Source of the DNA: Otis tarda
Lineage: Eukaryota; Chordata; Aves; Otidiformes; Otididae
Length of the DNA stretch: 64,000 nt
NCBI GenBank assembly: GCA_026413225.1
Contig: CM048552.1
Coordinates: 135,111,053 to 135,175,052, forward strand
Direction of reading: 5' to 3'
In this document: positions 28,401-42,000 of the stretch, in pieces
Numbering within the stretch: position 1 is the stretch's first letter
Layout: each line of letters begins with the position of its first letter
The notes under the pieces: model-generated
Told to the model about the DNA's origin: nothing
The model's input: only the letters and a program-made list of their open reading frames with translations
Databases searched by the model: none
Translations under genes and position numbers: made by a program

Positions 28401-29597
28401 GAGAGTATCTGTGATGGAGGTGTCTCAGCTCAGCTGTTGGTGGGAGTCCCAGCTTTCCCCAGACAGAGTAAGTCAGAGGACTTGCAGGACTGAAGCTGTA
28501 CTTGCTGTCTGCTCAGAAGAGTGGAACCACAGTGATGAGGGCAATAGATCACAGTGGCCAAAGTGAAAAGTTTGATCCAGGCATCAAGGAGTTCAAGAGT
28601 TTTGTCCTCTTTGGGATTAAACTAAGGGTAGGTGGTGGTCAAGTTGTACGGTAGCCTACTGAAAAATACTATTTGTTGATATAAAGATGAACAGCCCAGT
28701 ATATTACACATTTTACTTGCTTTGAAGAGCTTTGACACTTGCTTTAGAGCTATAGAAATACTCCCTTAGAATTGCTGATGATCAACAAACAGGACTATGT
28801 GTTATTATATCAAAATAGGGCCATATTTTAAAGCCCCAGAGTGAATTAAAATAGCAACTGAATCTGTCACTAGTGTTTTCTGTGCTGTACCATGGAAGTA
28901 AAATGTTTATCAGATGCAGATGTTTAAAAGCTGACCTTAAAATAAAGAAAATATGTTTCTTAAGCAGATCTCTGTGGTTTTTTTTAGTATTTAAAACCAT
29001 GGCCTGTTTCTTCAGTGAAGGCTCATAAACAACCCATCTTAAATTGCACAGTTAGAACATCATTTAAATTTATGGCTATTTTATTCTCCCTTTGCCTGAA
29101 GTGTGGACCATTTTATGATAGGTATTGCCTCAGCACACAGTATGTGAACAGTGGAGGAGTGTGTCCATTAAGTTTCAATCTAAGACTGGGCTGTGTGCAA
29201 GTAAAATGCTTCATTCAGCCACTTGCAGTTTGCAGCGTGGTGTTTCAAAAAGAAATCTGGTAGTGCAAATAGCACAGTATAAATTATGGGAATTAATATT
29301 AATTTTAAATGCTGGTTTAATGTTTTTGAGGAAGAGAGCCAAACTCAGTGCAAGTATAAATGAAGTCAGCTGATTTGGGTTGGGGATAGCAATGGATTTA
29401 ATACTTCCACAGACTTATCTGCCATTGCTTTATCTCTGTACAGACTTAACATACAAGAGACAAGGACATTGAAAAAAAAAAAAGATTATGTCACCAGTTG
29501 CTTGGAAAGATGATGATTTTCAGTTGTTAAAAGAAAACAAAACAGACATCAGATTTTAGTCAGAAAAAGGACACCTGATCTTCCAAGGGCTGACGCA

Positions 29598-29619
29598 TTT
29601 TTTTTTTTAAAAAAAAAAA
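29598..29619. repeat. T11-A11 perfect palindrome
   Basis: Eleven T's followed immediately by eleven A's form a 22-base perfect inverted repeat with no spacer. It is low-complexity and may arise by chance in AT-rich DNA. Confidence 0.85.
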
Positions 29620-32264
29620 GGTTATGAAAGACATGAAGGTCATATGACAGACCTCATATTTCCCTGCACACATGCTTTGTACTTCAGAAAGCAGTGAGTC
29701 TCATGAGATGCCAGTTGCTAAGAAAAATACGCTTCTGTTTCCAATTAGGCAAGTGGGGTCTTGTGAAACTGTCCTTGTAGCCTCCTGTAGCTTTGTTTCA
29801 AAGTTCCTGTCAGTGGAGGTGCATTCACAGGAGCCCAACTTGCAAATTCTTCAGGTGCATAGGAGACAGGGCAAGTAATTCTGCAGTGCTAGCTTTTCCC
29901 ATTTGGCCATACATTACCCAGCTGATGTACAGAGAGCCACATCCAGACTGAGGATGTTGCTGCCCTGTGCTGGCTGGTCTGCCTCTGAGCTGGCAAAGCG
30001 TTACCGCGAGTGCGATTCAAGGGTAGTGCTTAAGGACACACTACGAAGAGGAGAGAGTTTTTTCAACTGGGATCCCTGTCAGTGAATTGCTCTGAACAGA
30101 TTCTCGACTGGAGGAGAGGAAAAAAGGGGAACTGGAAAGCGCTTGGTCTGACTGAGTGCTGCGTAGATATTATTTACCACTTCTGACTAGTCCCTAAGCA
30201 AATCATTTCCCCATAAATGTGTACATGTGCATGTGTATGTCCTATTACAAGGCCTTGAAATGTTTATCCTGTATTTCAGAAGTATCTTGTTCTTGTGGTT
30301 TCTAGTAACAGTGCTTATCTATGACCTGTTTCCTGGATAGTTTCCAATGAACACAAAATTTAGTTAGAAGAAAGCAGCTGAATGAAAACTGTCTGGACAC
30401 ATACGCAGTATTGTCCTTTATATGACTGCCTGCCCTTACTGATAAACTTCACGCAGAGATGAGCGGGTTTTCTTCTGCTTGTGGTAGATCAAAATCTTGC
30501 TTGAAGTTGTTCACTGGTGTGCAAAGTGAGCTCATAGTAGCCTTACAGGACTCACCTGGGCTTCAACAGGGTTGGATTTGGTCCTTCAAAAGTATTATTG
30601 CCATACATGTACTTGAAGTGTGTGTAGTCTCAAGGCTTGTACGTTGCCTTAGAGTACCAGTTCATTTTCTCAGAAACCTCATGACTGTGCAGGAGGAGGG
30701 ATGAGGTGCCAGTTCTTTCCACCACCTTCTGTAACTGTCCTAAAGGTTGTTTTGCTCATTCCTTTTTTTTTTATCCATGCATGCTTAGGAATGCATGTAA
30801 AGCTCTCAAGCTGGTTGCTGTGGAAAGAAGGAAAAAGCTCCACGTTCAGACTGCTGCTGGCACGAGCCCAGGTTTGCCACGAGTGTCTCGCATTAGGCTC
30901 TGAGGCCAGGCCAAGCAGAGATACATTTCCGGGTTCTCTTTGGCTTTAGAAGCTAGTTTTACATCTGGATAAAATGCTTCCATGAAATGTTTATTCCCTT
31001 CGGGCAGAGGCAGATGTGGACCCTGCACACAAGCCACGTACCAGCGCCCGGATGTTTTGTTACTCTCAGCTCAGCTGCTTGTCTGAGAGCTCCTGGCTCC
31101 CTTGGGGTTTGCGGTGGCAAACCTGGGGGAGAAGCACCCCTCCTGCTTAGAAGTGGGGTGATGAGCGCTTCAGGGCAGGCAGATGGACAAGTATCCGGAA
31201 GGGACATTTGCCTGCATCTTCTCCCACCTTTAGGTGTGCCTGAGATTTAATTTTCTGGTCCACCAGGTAAGTGGTGGAATGTAGTGATATTTCTGTTTGT
31301 GACCAAGAATTGCATAAACTGCTGCATAAATTACATTGCTGATGAGGCCTATGCACACCCCAGACCTAAATATCCAAAGCATCTAAGGTCACACCTTGCC
31401 AATTCACGATCTAAATAAGTAAAAACAGATCTCAGCTGCATAATTTGGACTCCACTTCCCTGACGTTTGGTGCTTTCCCATGTCAGGACAATTTCACTTT
31501 CTTTGCCAGCCCTGCAGATAGCCATCGACTGTGGGAAGCTCTTACTCGTGTCGTCTCCCGTTCGGAGATGAGTTAACCTTTTGCTGTTTCTGACTTGTCT
31601 TTCTTGTTTTGAAGGAAGATTTTGTTCTTAAAATTTGCCCTACAGCCAAATGAACAATGTGATTCTTTTGCTTGTTTTTGTTTAATCCTAGAGTTTCTGC
31701 TTCTGATCGTGGATCGTCTTTTACTCTGTTTCACTACCCTGGGGCAGCAGTTGCTGCTGCCTGAAGAGGCACTGATCCCTAGGTGTTTCGTTAGTGTGTG
31801 CTGCCTAAATGTAGTTACGGGGCAAGTTAGAGCATGGCGAGCTGTGACTTTTTTGTATTCTGTATTGCTGGCTCCCCGGTAGATGCTGATGTTCAAAGCA
31901 TCCATCTCGGACTTCCTTGTTGAGGGACAGCTTGGGATGGTTGCTCCGGTGCAACTTCTCCCCCTTCCAGGATGCTCTCTGCAAGTGTGCTCCTGACAGT
32001 ACCTGTATGCAAACTGGTATGGTTTGGTAGGAAAAACTCAACTTGACACAGTGCTGCGATTCACGCTTAACTGCTGGCTGAGGTGTGCTGTTCAGTGTCC
32101 TGTTTCTTAAGCCTGTATTTTGCTTTTGGTGGGTAGAAGTGTCTAGAAATGATCCAGGAGCTGGTATTTGCAGAAGTCAAAGCCAGTGCAAAGTCCGCTT
32201 AGTATTTGGTGGATATTCTTTTGGTCTGTTTGCATGTTTCTTGGTGGTCTTTCCTCTGCAGTTT

Positions 32265-32302
32265 AGACGTCTCGGATGAGACGTACGAGTGGTACGTACG
32301 AG
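32265..32302. repeat. ACGT-rich short tandem duplication
   Basis: Six CpG dinucleotides fall in 38 bases, in the pattern 'agacgtctcggatgagacgt' then 'acgagtggtacgtacgagc'. The unit 'gtacgag' or 'acgtacgag' occurs twice about 13 bases apart, and the tract contains the palindromes GACGTC and GTACGTAC. The surrounding kilobase is CpG-poor. GACGTC is close to a CRE core, so a regulatory site is possible, but nothing else supports it. Confidence 0.55.
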
Positions 32303-33608
32303 CTGTAGGATGGGAGGGTGTGAGCAATGCGGTCCTAGATACCTCCTTGCTGCTTGCTGCCTCCTCCAGCCTGTCTCCTGTTGCTGTGGCAACTCTGAGC
32401 ACCTACAGGCATGAAGCAGTTGTTGCCTGTCCTTGCCTTCACACTTCATAATCCTCATATTTCTATGCCTTTCAGTTTATCGCATCCTGTGGGGTTTGGG
32501 GGGGGTCTTTTGATCAAGACTAGAAATGGCTAACTTTTTAGGATGGCATTTGTCTAAGACAAGATGTCTCAGATTACTTTTGGCCACGCTGTATGTTGTG
32601 TTGCATTTGTATTTGATTAAAATTCCTCAGGCTTCATTTCTGAGTAGAAAGAAGCACGCAGTCATGCAGCGTCCCAGTCACACGGTAACAAAGGACTCCA
32701 TTACAACATTTCATTAGAAGTCTGTGTATATCACAGTTACTTCCATTCCCAACAAGAAACCCACAAACGACCCAAGGGAAAGTCGAATATGTGTACGCTC
32801 TTGTCCAGTTATCTGCAGCTGGCTGGAAAGTGTTTTCTAATCCACATCCTCTGTTTTGTTAAATATTTTCTTGTGCTAAATTTAAGACTTTTTTTTTTTT
32901 CATTTTATCAAGTATTACAAAAACTGAGAATTATCCAGAATGTATTTTGCTGTCATTTTCTTCAATTAAGTACTTTATCTTTCTCTAATTAAGCTCTTTA
33001 TCATGAGCAATTACTGTCATCTTGTAAAAAACAGTTGCCAAAAGGTTATCCTTCCTTTAATAAGAGAACAGGAAATTGTGCTAGGGATTACAGGCCCTGT
33101 GGAGGTTTGCCAATAAGTCTTCCGCATAAAATATCTGTAGCCGTTGTAATTGCATACTGTACTTAGCGCAGAATCCCATTCTTCCCTGGAGTTCGTCGTG
33201 CCTAAGTCTTAGGGCTTTTTCGGCGCTTATGTGTTTAGCATATGCTTGCTGCTGGTGCCTGAAAGTAGATTTAAATTGCAGAGGAAAGAGCGTGGCCTGT
33301 ATTTTGCTTGTCTATATTACTGTGCTCTGCTGCTGGTGACACGGAAACAGATGTAGGCCGGTGGAGGGAAGGACGGCATGCCTGAAGGGCTGCGGCTGTC
33401 CCTCTTGCTGGATGTGACTGCGGAGAAAATGGAGGCAAGACTGAGGGGCGTCAAGTCAGGCTCGGCAAAGTAGATTCAGTTGCGTGGGGGCTGCAGTGAA
33501 ATGGTGGTGTTTCGCCCTTCATTTCAGACGAAGTGCCGGTGTGCTTGGATTCATACAGCTCGTTCTTGTGTCTCTTTCCTTGTGACTTGGCTTGTGGTTG
33601 GTAACTAT

Positions 33609-33804
33609 GAGGGTGGTAGAACACTGGAATGGGTTGCCCAGAGAGGTGGTGGATGCCACCCTGGAAACATTCAAGGCCAGGTTGGATGGGGCTCTGAACA
33701 ACCTGATCTGGTTGGAGATGTCCCTGCTCCTTGCAGGGGGGTTGGACTAGATGACCTTTGAAGATCCCTTCCAACCCAAACCATTCTATGATTCTATGAT
33801 TCTA
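33609..33804 (+). mobile_element. CR1 LINE, short 3' end
   Basis: A strongly 5'-truncated CR1 tail of about 196 bases. It begins at 'gagggtggtagaacactgg' and contains 'gggttgcccagagaggtggt', 'ggttggactagatgacc' and three terminal units of the 'attctatg' type. It is nearly identical in phrasing to the tail at 50870-51486, including the shared variant 'atgtccctgctccttgcagg', so both probably belong to the same young subfamily. The overlapping open frame on the reverse strand is a repeat artefact. Confidence 0.95.
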
Positions 33805-34040
33805 AGTACACTAGCTGGAGAGAATCTCATTTGGGCATGCCTTCCTGTGCTAGCGTTGCACCTCTCACAACAGCGTGTGCTGGAGAAATATCTGTGGAAA
33901 CTGTACGGGTCAGTGTGAATTCTTCCAGTCCCTGCCCCGGCTCCCCCCAGTTTTCTCCTGTTACTTTCTTTGCTTGAGGGTATTGTTCTAGCCAGGAGTC
34001 CTGCAAAAATCAATACTGACTATTAGTATAGAAACAAACC

Positions 34041-34060
34041 TTTTGTTTTGTTTTGTTTTG
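34041..34060. repeat. (TTTTG)4 microsatellite
   Basis: Four perfect copies of TTTTG, followed by further T-rich sequence. Confidence 0.85.
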
Positions 34061-35369
34061 ATGCTTTTTTTTAATTAATGAAATCTTGATAATTAAGATT
34101 AAATGGTTGTATCCTTTTAGAACGGTCTCTGGAAGAGGGTTGTTGATTTGAAGATGACACCAAAGGGACAGAGGGTTGGTTCAGAGAGATCTTTCACTAG
34201 TAAACTGCTTTTGCAACTTTGCCAATTGTGCATCCATTTATAGGAAAAGCAGTTCTGGTTATTGGACTCTTAACATTTAATCGTATTTGTAGACCCACGT
34301 CTGAGCTCTGTGCGTTCTATTTTAATTTAATGCAGCAATAATGTGTCTGATATTTTGCATCTGAAAAAAAGACAGAGGGACCTCACTGTGCACCTTGCAT
34401 ACAAGTCCGTTCTGTGCAACCCTTTGGTTCTGTTGTTCATAACCTTAGCTTTTCCTCAGCTTTCCTTCACGGGAGACCTTTTGCTCTGGTGCAGGTAGGA
34501 TGTCTTTTTGGCTCCTACATGGATTAGGATTTTAGTAGGCAAATTACATTCAGGAGTGTTGTCCATCCCTTGATCCAGCTCATGTTCTTTAGTATGTAAG
34601 GAGCTTTCTTCTCTTGTCATACTTATTTAAAACTAAAATACAGCATTTAAGATTGCCTACAGTAATCCAATTCTAGTGCTTATCTGAAGATACAAAATTA
34701 AAATAAAAGCTGAATTTGAGGCTTATAGTATATTACTTAAATACAAAAATAACATTTTTTTGCCATAGTTGCAGAGTTTTGAGTCCAGTTCTTCAATGTC
34801 TCAGCAGGCCCCTAAATCTGCTATGCCACATGCAAAATGAAGCTACCAGCTACTCTGAAGCCAAAACTGGTCATTGTAAAACCTCTGTAAGCTGGCTACC
34901 AGCCTCAGAGTTCATTATGAAGAAGGTCATTCTTCCTTGCAGGAATGAATGTAGCTTTTGAGTACATTTAAAAAGTTTCATTTAGTCACAATGCAGATGA
35001 ATTGTTTTAGCCATGATTGCCTGATGGGAAACTAACTTTCTTCTTCCTGGAAGCAAAATACCCTGTTGATTCTTGCAGCAGCTTTTAGAAGTACAGAATG
35101 TGATTTCCTTTTTTTTTTTGAAAGAGTTGAAGATTTTGGCACTAACAAAGGAAATTTTTCTCCCTCTTCTCTGCTTTTTCTTTAATACTGAGTAGTCAGT
35201 TTTCTTTTGAAATCTGTGAATGCACAGAATAAGGTCTTTAATAGGGCTCTTTCTGAAGCATCCTCTCAAAGTGTATTTTTTACAAATATTTTCAACTCTT
35301 CCATAAAAATTGTGTTATTGCAAAATGCTTTGAAGACTGTATCAGTTTTGTATTTGGCTAAAATGCTTT

Positions 35370-35380
35370 GGGGGGGGGGG
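35370..35380. repeat. G11 homopolymer
   Basis: Eleven consecutive G's in AT-rich surroundings. Such runs can form G-quadruplexes between strands and are error-prone in sequencing. No companion G-runs are close enough for a classical four-run quadruplex motif. Confidence 0.8.
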
Positions 35381-35504
35381 AAGTGAATATATTATCTTTT
35401 TTTCATGGTAGATAGTCTTTCATGCCCTAGTGGAAGAGTCTGGAGAAGTAGCCAGGTGCACCTTGAAGATGGATGGTGTTAGGATGAAAAACCACATTGT
35501 CGAG

Positions 35505-35740
35505 CTGGAACACAGGAATTTCTGATGAGATCCGAGGAAATCTTTTTTGCCCTATGAGAGTGGTTAAGCACTGGAAGAGGTGCCCAGGGAGACTGTGGAC
35601 ACTCCATCCTTGGAGATACTGAATACAGAACTGGACAAAGCCATGAGCAGTCTACTGTAACTGACCCTGCTGTGTCCAGGGCATTGGACTAAAAACCACC
35701 AGGAATCCTTCCCAACCTGATTTATTCTATGATTTTGTGA
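35505..35740 (+). mobile_element. Old, diverged CR1 LINE 3' end
   Basis: Recognisable CR1 order: 'gctggaacacaggaatttct', 'gagagtggttaagcactgga', 'gaggtgcccagggagactgt' and 'ccatccttggagatactgaa'. Then come 'gcattggacta' and a tail 'cccaacctgatttattctat', ending in 'gattttgtga', a decayed terminal octamer. It belongs with the copy at 13073 in an older subfamily characterised by 'ccttggagatatt'. Substitutions are many and no coding potential remains. The 5' boundary is approximate and could extend up to about 60 bases further. Confidence 0.8.
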
Positions 35741-36863
35741 AATTAGTCTTCATGGTATGTGCAGTATGTGCAATATCTATGGTATTGGATGAGTTTGTTG
35801 TTCTATTATATGATTGTATTTTCACTATGATTGCTGACAGCCGCAAAGAACTGGAGAGGGGTTGGTCTTGGTAGAAGGCAGAAGTCTACAGCAGCAGCTA
35901 GTCAGGAGGTGTGCTGCTGCAAGCTGCTGCATGTTCGCGATATTATCCTTCAGCCATGAAATGGAAGGGAGCGTGTGTACGTTACTCCTTGGCAACTGTC
36001 TGAGGATTGTCATGCTGTGAGTAGATGTGAAGAGGTGTGCCCAGGGTTGCTTTTCCTTATGTGCATAAAAATGTGTTGGTAAATGAAAACAGTAAGTTTA
36101 AAGTACTGTATAGCTTTACTTTCACTGGTCCTTTGCCAGGACCAGTTTAGAAGAATCGAGTCTCATAGCGCTAGTCCCTGAATGATGAGAAAAACAAATC
36201 CCAGCAATTTCAAACACCTGTCTCCTCCCAGCCAAACTCCAGGACTTCTTCCAAGTACTTGTTTCAAAACATGTTTAAATGTTAAATTTTCACATGGCTT
36301 AAACTAAATACATAAAGTAGCAGGGATATCCAGTTCTAATCCTCTGTAAGCCTTCTGATTTACTTTATGGTTGTTGAGGAGGATATTGATTGCCGGTTGC
36401 CAGAGAAATTCAAGATGAGCAAAAAGACATGGATTGTAGATGCTTCCCAACCCAACAGGTCAGAAAGAGAAAATTCCTTGGCATCAACTAACTTTAAATG
36501 TTTCATCAGAAAATAAATACGGCTTCCAGAAAATGTTGTGCTCTCTATTCTAGATATTTCCTTTCTTGCTATTGTAAAACAATTAATTAATTCAGATATC
36601 TTCATTTTAACACAGATATGTCAGTGCTATGTTGTTGCGGGTCCATAGAAATTCTGGGCCATCAATGTCAAAGAAATTACAATCAATCAGATATGTGGTC
36701 CAGGCTGGAAGGAGATAGGTAAGAGAGTTTGGTTTTCTGTCACATTCTGGATATTGGTGTCCTTATGCTTATTTTTTTAAAGTGGCAGGTGACTTGAGGA
36801 AGAGTACTGGGCGATGTTAATTGAAAGACTAAATCTCTTGTTTTGAGATATTTCTGAAGAATC

Positions 36864-36880
36864 TTTTTTTTTTTTTTTTT
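36864..36880. repeat. Poly-T tract, 17 bases
   Basis: Uninterrupted T17. No retrocopy body is recognisable next to it. Confidence 0.85.
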
Positions 36881-39045
36881 CTGGGAAGAACTCGGCCAAG
36901 TACTGTTGAGATGTATCTTCTCTGCTGTGCAAAGTTGCAGAAACCATTTAAAACTGTCACACTGCTGAGCTGAGATGAAAATATTGGTAGCTGTGACTCA
37001 AAAAGCAATACCTGGATTTTTTCCTCCCTCCCATCACCCCCAGAAGTGGAAGACTAATTCACTTCATGTTAGCTGTTTCTAGAATACCTGAGCTGCATAC
37101 TCCAATAAGTGTAATGAAGGATGACTGTTACATTCTTATTAATCAATAAAGAAAAAAAAAAAGCCTAAGAAAACCTTGGTAGCACCATTTAAACTGTAAA
37201 TAGATGCTGTTGTGAGTAAAGTATACAGACATAAAATGGCTTCATAAAAACCCAGTGGGCTTCAAGTAGAGGTTTTTTGAGGGGTGTGGATGGAGGAGAA
37301 GGACAATCTCTTTCTTAATTAATTCAACCAGCCATAGGTGATGGATTATTGATCAAGACAGAGTATTGAAAGAGTTGAAAAAGAGATTGTATCTAGAAAT
37401 CAAAGGTAGGTCACAATCTAAGAGGGGGAAGAAGTACAGTTTGAGAGAGACATACGGTTTGTGACAGATAATGAAACAGGACCTGTCAGTGTAGCGTACT
37501 CGATAAAGGAACACAGCTGATCCCTGGTTACAGGAGTGATGAAGATTCAGTACTGCATGAAAGAGGTTGATTCACAAGAGTTGCAAGGAGAACAGCAAGT
37601 CTAGAAAAGCTGTGAGGGTAGCGAGCTTTTGCTTTGATCTAACAGAAGGTTAAGATGTTGGCAGGTCAGTCTCTATGTGGGAGAATACTTCTACCACTGG
37701 AGAGGGATTTGATTTGTAAGGCAGTGGCATAACGAGATTTGATGTCTGGAAATTGGAACATAAAATGTGTGCTACTAATAAGTAATACTCTTTATTATGC
37801 TGATGACTCATCTATGGAAGAACTAAGGCATAAATCTGGTAGGTTCTCCATCTGGCCAAGTCTTTAAAGACATCAGATTAACTACCTTTCTCCAGAAGAA
37901 ATGGTATAGCTTTATAGCAAAGGTAGGAGACAGTGAGATGACTCAGGACTCACTGGGTGAAATCTTGTGGGCTATAATAATCTGGAAGCTTTGTGATCTG
38001 GAATAAGTCTGGCAGGAACTGGAGTGAGGCCATCAGGTTTTTTTTGGATAGGCTGCTGAACAGCTGTCAGACAGTAGCTGCCAGTTAACATAAAGAATGT
38101 GTCCTACGTTGCCAAAATGTCTAAGTGGTTTTGGCAGTGGAAGGAAATGTGGGGCTTGCTGCGTAGTCTTTTCACTGCAGGACTGGATGATACACATTAT
38201 AATTTGTTCTAGCAGAGCATTTGTTTGGGCATCAGTGGAAACGAAAGAAGATGCAGAACAAAAATCCAGATCAGTACCCTGTGGAGAAGAAAGGACGAGA
38301 CTAGATCTTGCAGGCATTTATGTGCAGTTAAGTTCTAGTCTTCAGGAAACTTTTAGAAGTAGCTTCCTAAGTCATATAATTTGTATTGACAGTTACGACT
38401 TCTTTGAAGCTCTGTGTGTCACTGCTTGAGAGTAGCTTCTGCTGAACTCACCAAGGTTAGAGATGGGAAAGGTGTCTGCTTTTGTATTCTTGTTGTCCAG
38501 CAAGCCTTTCTTCTCTTTGCTTAGACTGTGCCACTTTGGGGCTACTTCACTTTCACAGGTGTCAGAGCTGTATGGCATTGTCCTTTACACCCAAATGGGT
38601 GCTGACCTGGTGCTGACTTGGGGGTCCCCTGTTCCTGAACCTGACCTCTTAGGGGCTCTGCTTCTCTCATGGCAGGTGCACGTGGATTGAGATGACAAAT
38701 GTAGACCAGGCAAATGCTGAGAGGGATACTGAAATCTCTTGTACCCTGAATCTTTTATCTTCATTTTCTTCACTGCTCTGCAGTACTGTTTAAGCATACG
38801 TCCTGTAGGTTTTGGGAGTACCAGACTCTGTCTAGCTTGGCAACTCTGTGTGAGTTTCTATTACGTCTAATTAAATGTGAGTAAGAAAGCTATCTTCTGA
38901 TGTTGCAGTCGGTCTTGTCCTCCTGTCTGTCTTGTGACACTGACCTACTATAGCACTATAGCACGGGACCAGTTCAGTGATTTGTCTTCAGCCCATTAGG
39001 GCAGATTGAGATTTCCAGGTGCCACATCTTTCTCAAGAGCCTTCC

Positions 39046-39069
39046 ACGTGAATATCAACGTGAATATCA
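39046..39069. repeat. 12-base perfect tandem duplication
   Basis: The unit 'acgtgaatatca' occurs twice in direct tandem with no mismatch. It is probably a recent slippage or duplication event. The unit begins with ACGTG, part of an E-box-like CACGTG in the first copy only. Confidence 0.8.
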
Positions 39070-42000
39070 GCCACATTCAGTGATTCTTCATTACCAGCTT
39101 GTTCTCATCACTCTTTGCAACTTTCTTTTGAGAAAGGGATAGAGATGGCAAAGATGTCAAACAAACCTTGAACTCCTCAGTTTGTAGAGATCTTGATACA
39201 GTCCGTGAACATGAAAATAAATAATAATAAGGAATCTTAGATTGTACATAGACCATTGAGTTCTGCCTTATTCTTGCTTGAAGATACCTCGTTTGGAGAG
39301 AGGCTTGAGGAAGATAGCTATGCTTGGCAACAGCAATCAGCTGGCAGCAATTCTCAACTTCAGAAGCTGATAGTGAAGAATTATATTAAAATAGTGACTA
39401 TTAAGTAAACACTAACCAATTGGAAACTGGGAATTGAGAAAGGATGAACGTGCTACATAAGCACAGCATTATTTGTGTACCATAGATATTTAAGATACAG
39501 TTTTTTCTACTAACACTGAGAATCTGCTGGAAGTCAGTCTTAAAAAATAATCCATTGTGATGAAACACAACAAAGAAGTTACAATTCGTTTTCTCTCATA
39601 ATAGTAAGTGAATACATGTAATTTGTGACTGTTCAGCTCTGTGAGACACTTGTATCTCCAGAAAAACAATTCAGTAAAGCTGACAGGGTTCATATGAAAG
39701 AGGGGTTCAGTGCGCATTCAAGTAAGTTTATTTGCTCAGCTAAAAATAAGAATATGCAATCATTACAGGGTTCAAGGGGAAACCAGTGAACCAGCTAGCT
39801 TCTAAAGAAAAGATCTTATTACCCATCTGTTTCCACGGAAAAGCACCTCTGCCCATCACTGTATTTTGAAGGGCCGCTATTGTTGGGGATCTTTTTGTTC
39901 TGTAACTGATGTCTAAGCAAGAGCTACTAAGAGAAATTAAACATTTCTTTTGTAGGAATTCAGGAATAGTTCAGTACCATTGAAATAAGAGTTATTGAAT
40001 TGGATGCTATCACTCAAATGCCTTTTTGTGTTGTTGCTGTTAAATCCCCACTCCTTTCTATAAAATACCTGCTTTTTTTTTTTTTTCTGAAAACTCACGT
40101 TTCACGTGGAAGGTCATCTCCCCTGTCAACTCCAGACTGCGTCTGTAGATCAAGTCTTTCTCCTTATAAACTGGCAGTTTGCACCTGATGTGATCTTAGG
40201 AAATTCTCACAAGCTCCATGAATTTGCTATGCTTTTCTGCAAACAGTGCTATATTGCTAACTCCTGCATGATGCTATGAGGGATGAAGGAAGAGAGGGCG
40301 ACTTAAAGTCCTCCTTTGCATGTGGATTGATGAGGAAACCCCAGTGAAGTTCTCATGTGCTCTGGTTACTTCTGAGTAGCAGCCCAGTCTGGGGCAGTGT
40401 ACGTGCCTTATGCTGCTTAGTGCTGCTGTGTGAGAAAATGAAGCAGTGAGACAAAATCTGTGCGAAATTTTATGTTCTTTTACCAAAAATGTATTTTGCA
40501 CACTGACTTTTCTGAGTCTTCAGCCTTAATTAATCCTCTTCCTGGTTATTAATTTAAAAATAAGCCAACCTCAACATTTCACCAAGTCCACTTCGGTATA
40601 TACAGAGGCATGAGGTACGTCTGCATGTGAGATGATTACTCCCGTGAGCTTTCCTTGAGTCTGGTGACGAGCTCTCTGAGCCTGGCCACATAACTGAACT
40701 GCTAGCATCCTAATGCCTTGCTGGGCTGTGGTGGTGCTTCTTGGAGAATATCTTGGGTATCATATGCTGGAAGGAGAGAGAGGAGTGCCCATCTTCTACT
40801 TGTGGTGAGACAACTTGCTCACCACAGGGAAAGTGAGAAGAAACCTGCTGGGAAGTTCACGTGTGTTTATGCTGCTGCACTTGCCTTTGCAATAAACAGA
40901 AATGTATCAGGTCACAGGCAAAGGAATTAACTCTTCCCCAGCAGATGAGACAATTCACAAAGAGAGAAAGTTCCTACAGCACAAAAGCATTCCTGCCAGG
41001 GGACAGATTTTTGTATCGGATGTGTTGAACAGGCTGAAATTATATCTAATTAATGACTGTATAAGCTGGCCTTGTGTTAGAAGGCCATATGTTCACTTGT
41101 GTAGACACAGTGAAGACGGGCAAACAGCATCTGCAGTGATTACGGATCTGCCTCGGAGCTGCTTACTCACTGTGAAGCACTTGGTGAGGAATACAGCCCT
41201 GGAGCCAACCACCTGAAGTAGCACTGATGCTCGCTGATGATACGTGAGCAGATAGAGCAATGTATTTGCGGCCTATTGCTGCCTTCAGCGCTTTGTCACT
41301 GTGGGGTGGGGTCCTCAGCCTCTTGACTGGATGGAGGCACCTCATCTGTAGAAGGGCTGGATCGTCCTAGAAATGCTTGGATGCTCAGAGCAGCCTGTGT
41401 ATGCAGCGCTGGCGTGGCAGATAGTGTATAAGCAAGTGCTTCTCTTTGAAGAGGGAAGGGAAGCAGGTGTGAGTGGGAAGGACTTACCTATGTGAAGTTA
41501 CAGCTGGGAGCTTTTCTCCAGCCTGCGGAAGCAAAGTGTCTTTCATCACCAGGTCCGCAAATCCTTTGTTTGCCAAAGACAGCGGAGCGGGAATGTGTAC
41601 ATGCATGTACCTTTTTTTAAGTGTAATTATTTCCAAGGAGAGAACGGAAGGTGTGTTTTAAAGATGGGCAAATAGTGGCTCAGTATAAAATCCCCTCTAT
41701 AAAGCTTTCTCAGAATTTGAGAAGGTACTGTGGGTGCAATTTGTTTTTTTCTTTTTTTGCTTGAGAGCTTTGATATCAACAGTAGTTCAAGGAGTGAATA
41801 GGAGACTTTGGGAAGGACCAGAGGGAAAAAAAAATAATTTACTGGGATCCATTTCGATAAGATGAATGGTGACCATTTACCTTTCATCAGAGTTCCGTTG
41901 CTTCAGTGGGGAGATGATGCCTTGAATTGCCTAGGCAGAGTCTGGAAAACTTTCATTGAACTAGAGGAAAAAAGGCATTTCTTTGTCCTTGAGGTGTTCT

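Larger units (their letters stand above)
22453..33608. other. Long non-coding stretch
   Basis: About 11 kb without a supportable gene. A hydrophobic 89-codon open frame at 23646-23915 lacks an ATG at its start and has no family resemblance. Simple sequence includes T runs at 22799-22811 and 23209-23223 and a perfect T11/A11 palindrome at 29598. A CpG-dense microcluster at 32265 is listed separately. The stretch 33060-33350 has several CpGs and an even composition that could indicate conserved non-coding DNA, but nothing specific was recognised. Confidence 0.45.
33805..35504. other. Non-coding stretch
   Basis: No gene recognised. It contains a TTTTG pentamer repeat at 34041, short A/T runs and an 11-G run at 35370. 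Near 34150 a phrase 'gaagatgacaccaaaggga' recalls the CR1 reverse-transcriptase sequence 'gcagatgacaccaa', but only about 20 bases fit, so it is not called. Confidence 0.45.

Noticed and set aside
34145-34190. Possible CR1 reverse-transcriptase remnant ('gatgacaccaaaggga')
   Set aside because: Only about 20 bases fit the remembered consensus, which is too short to support a call.
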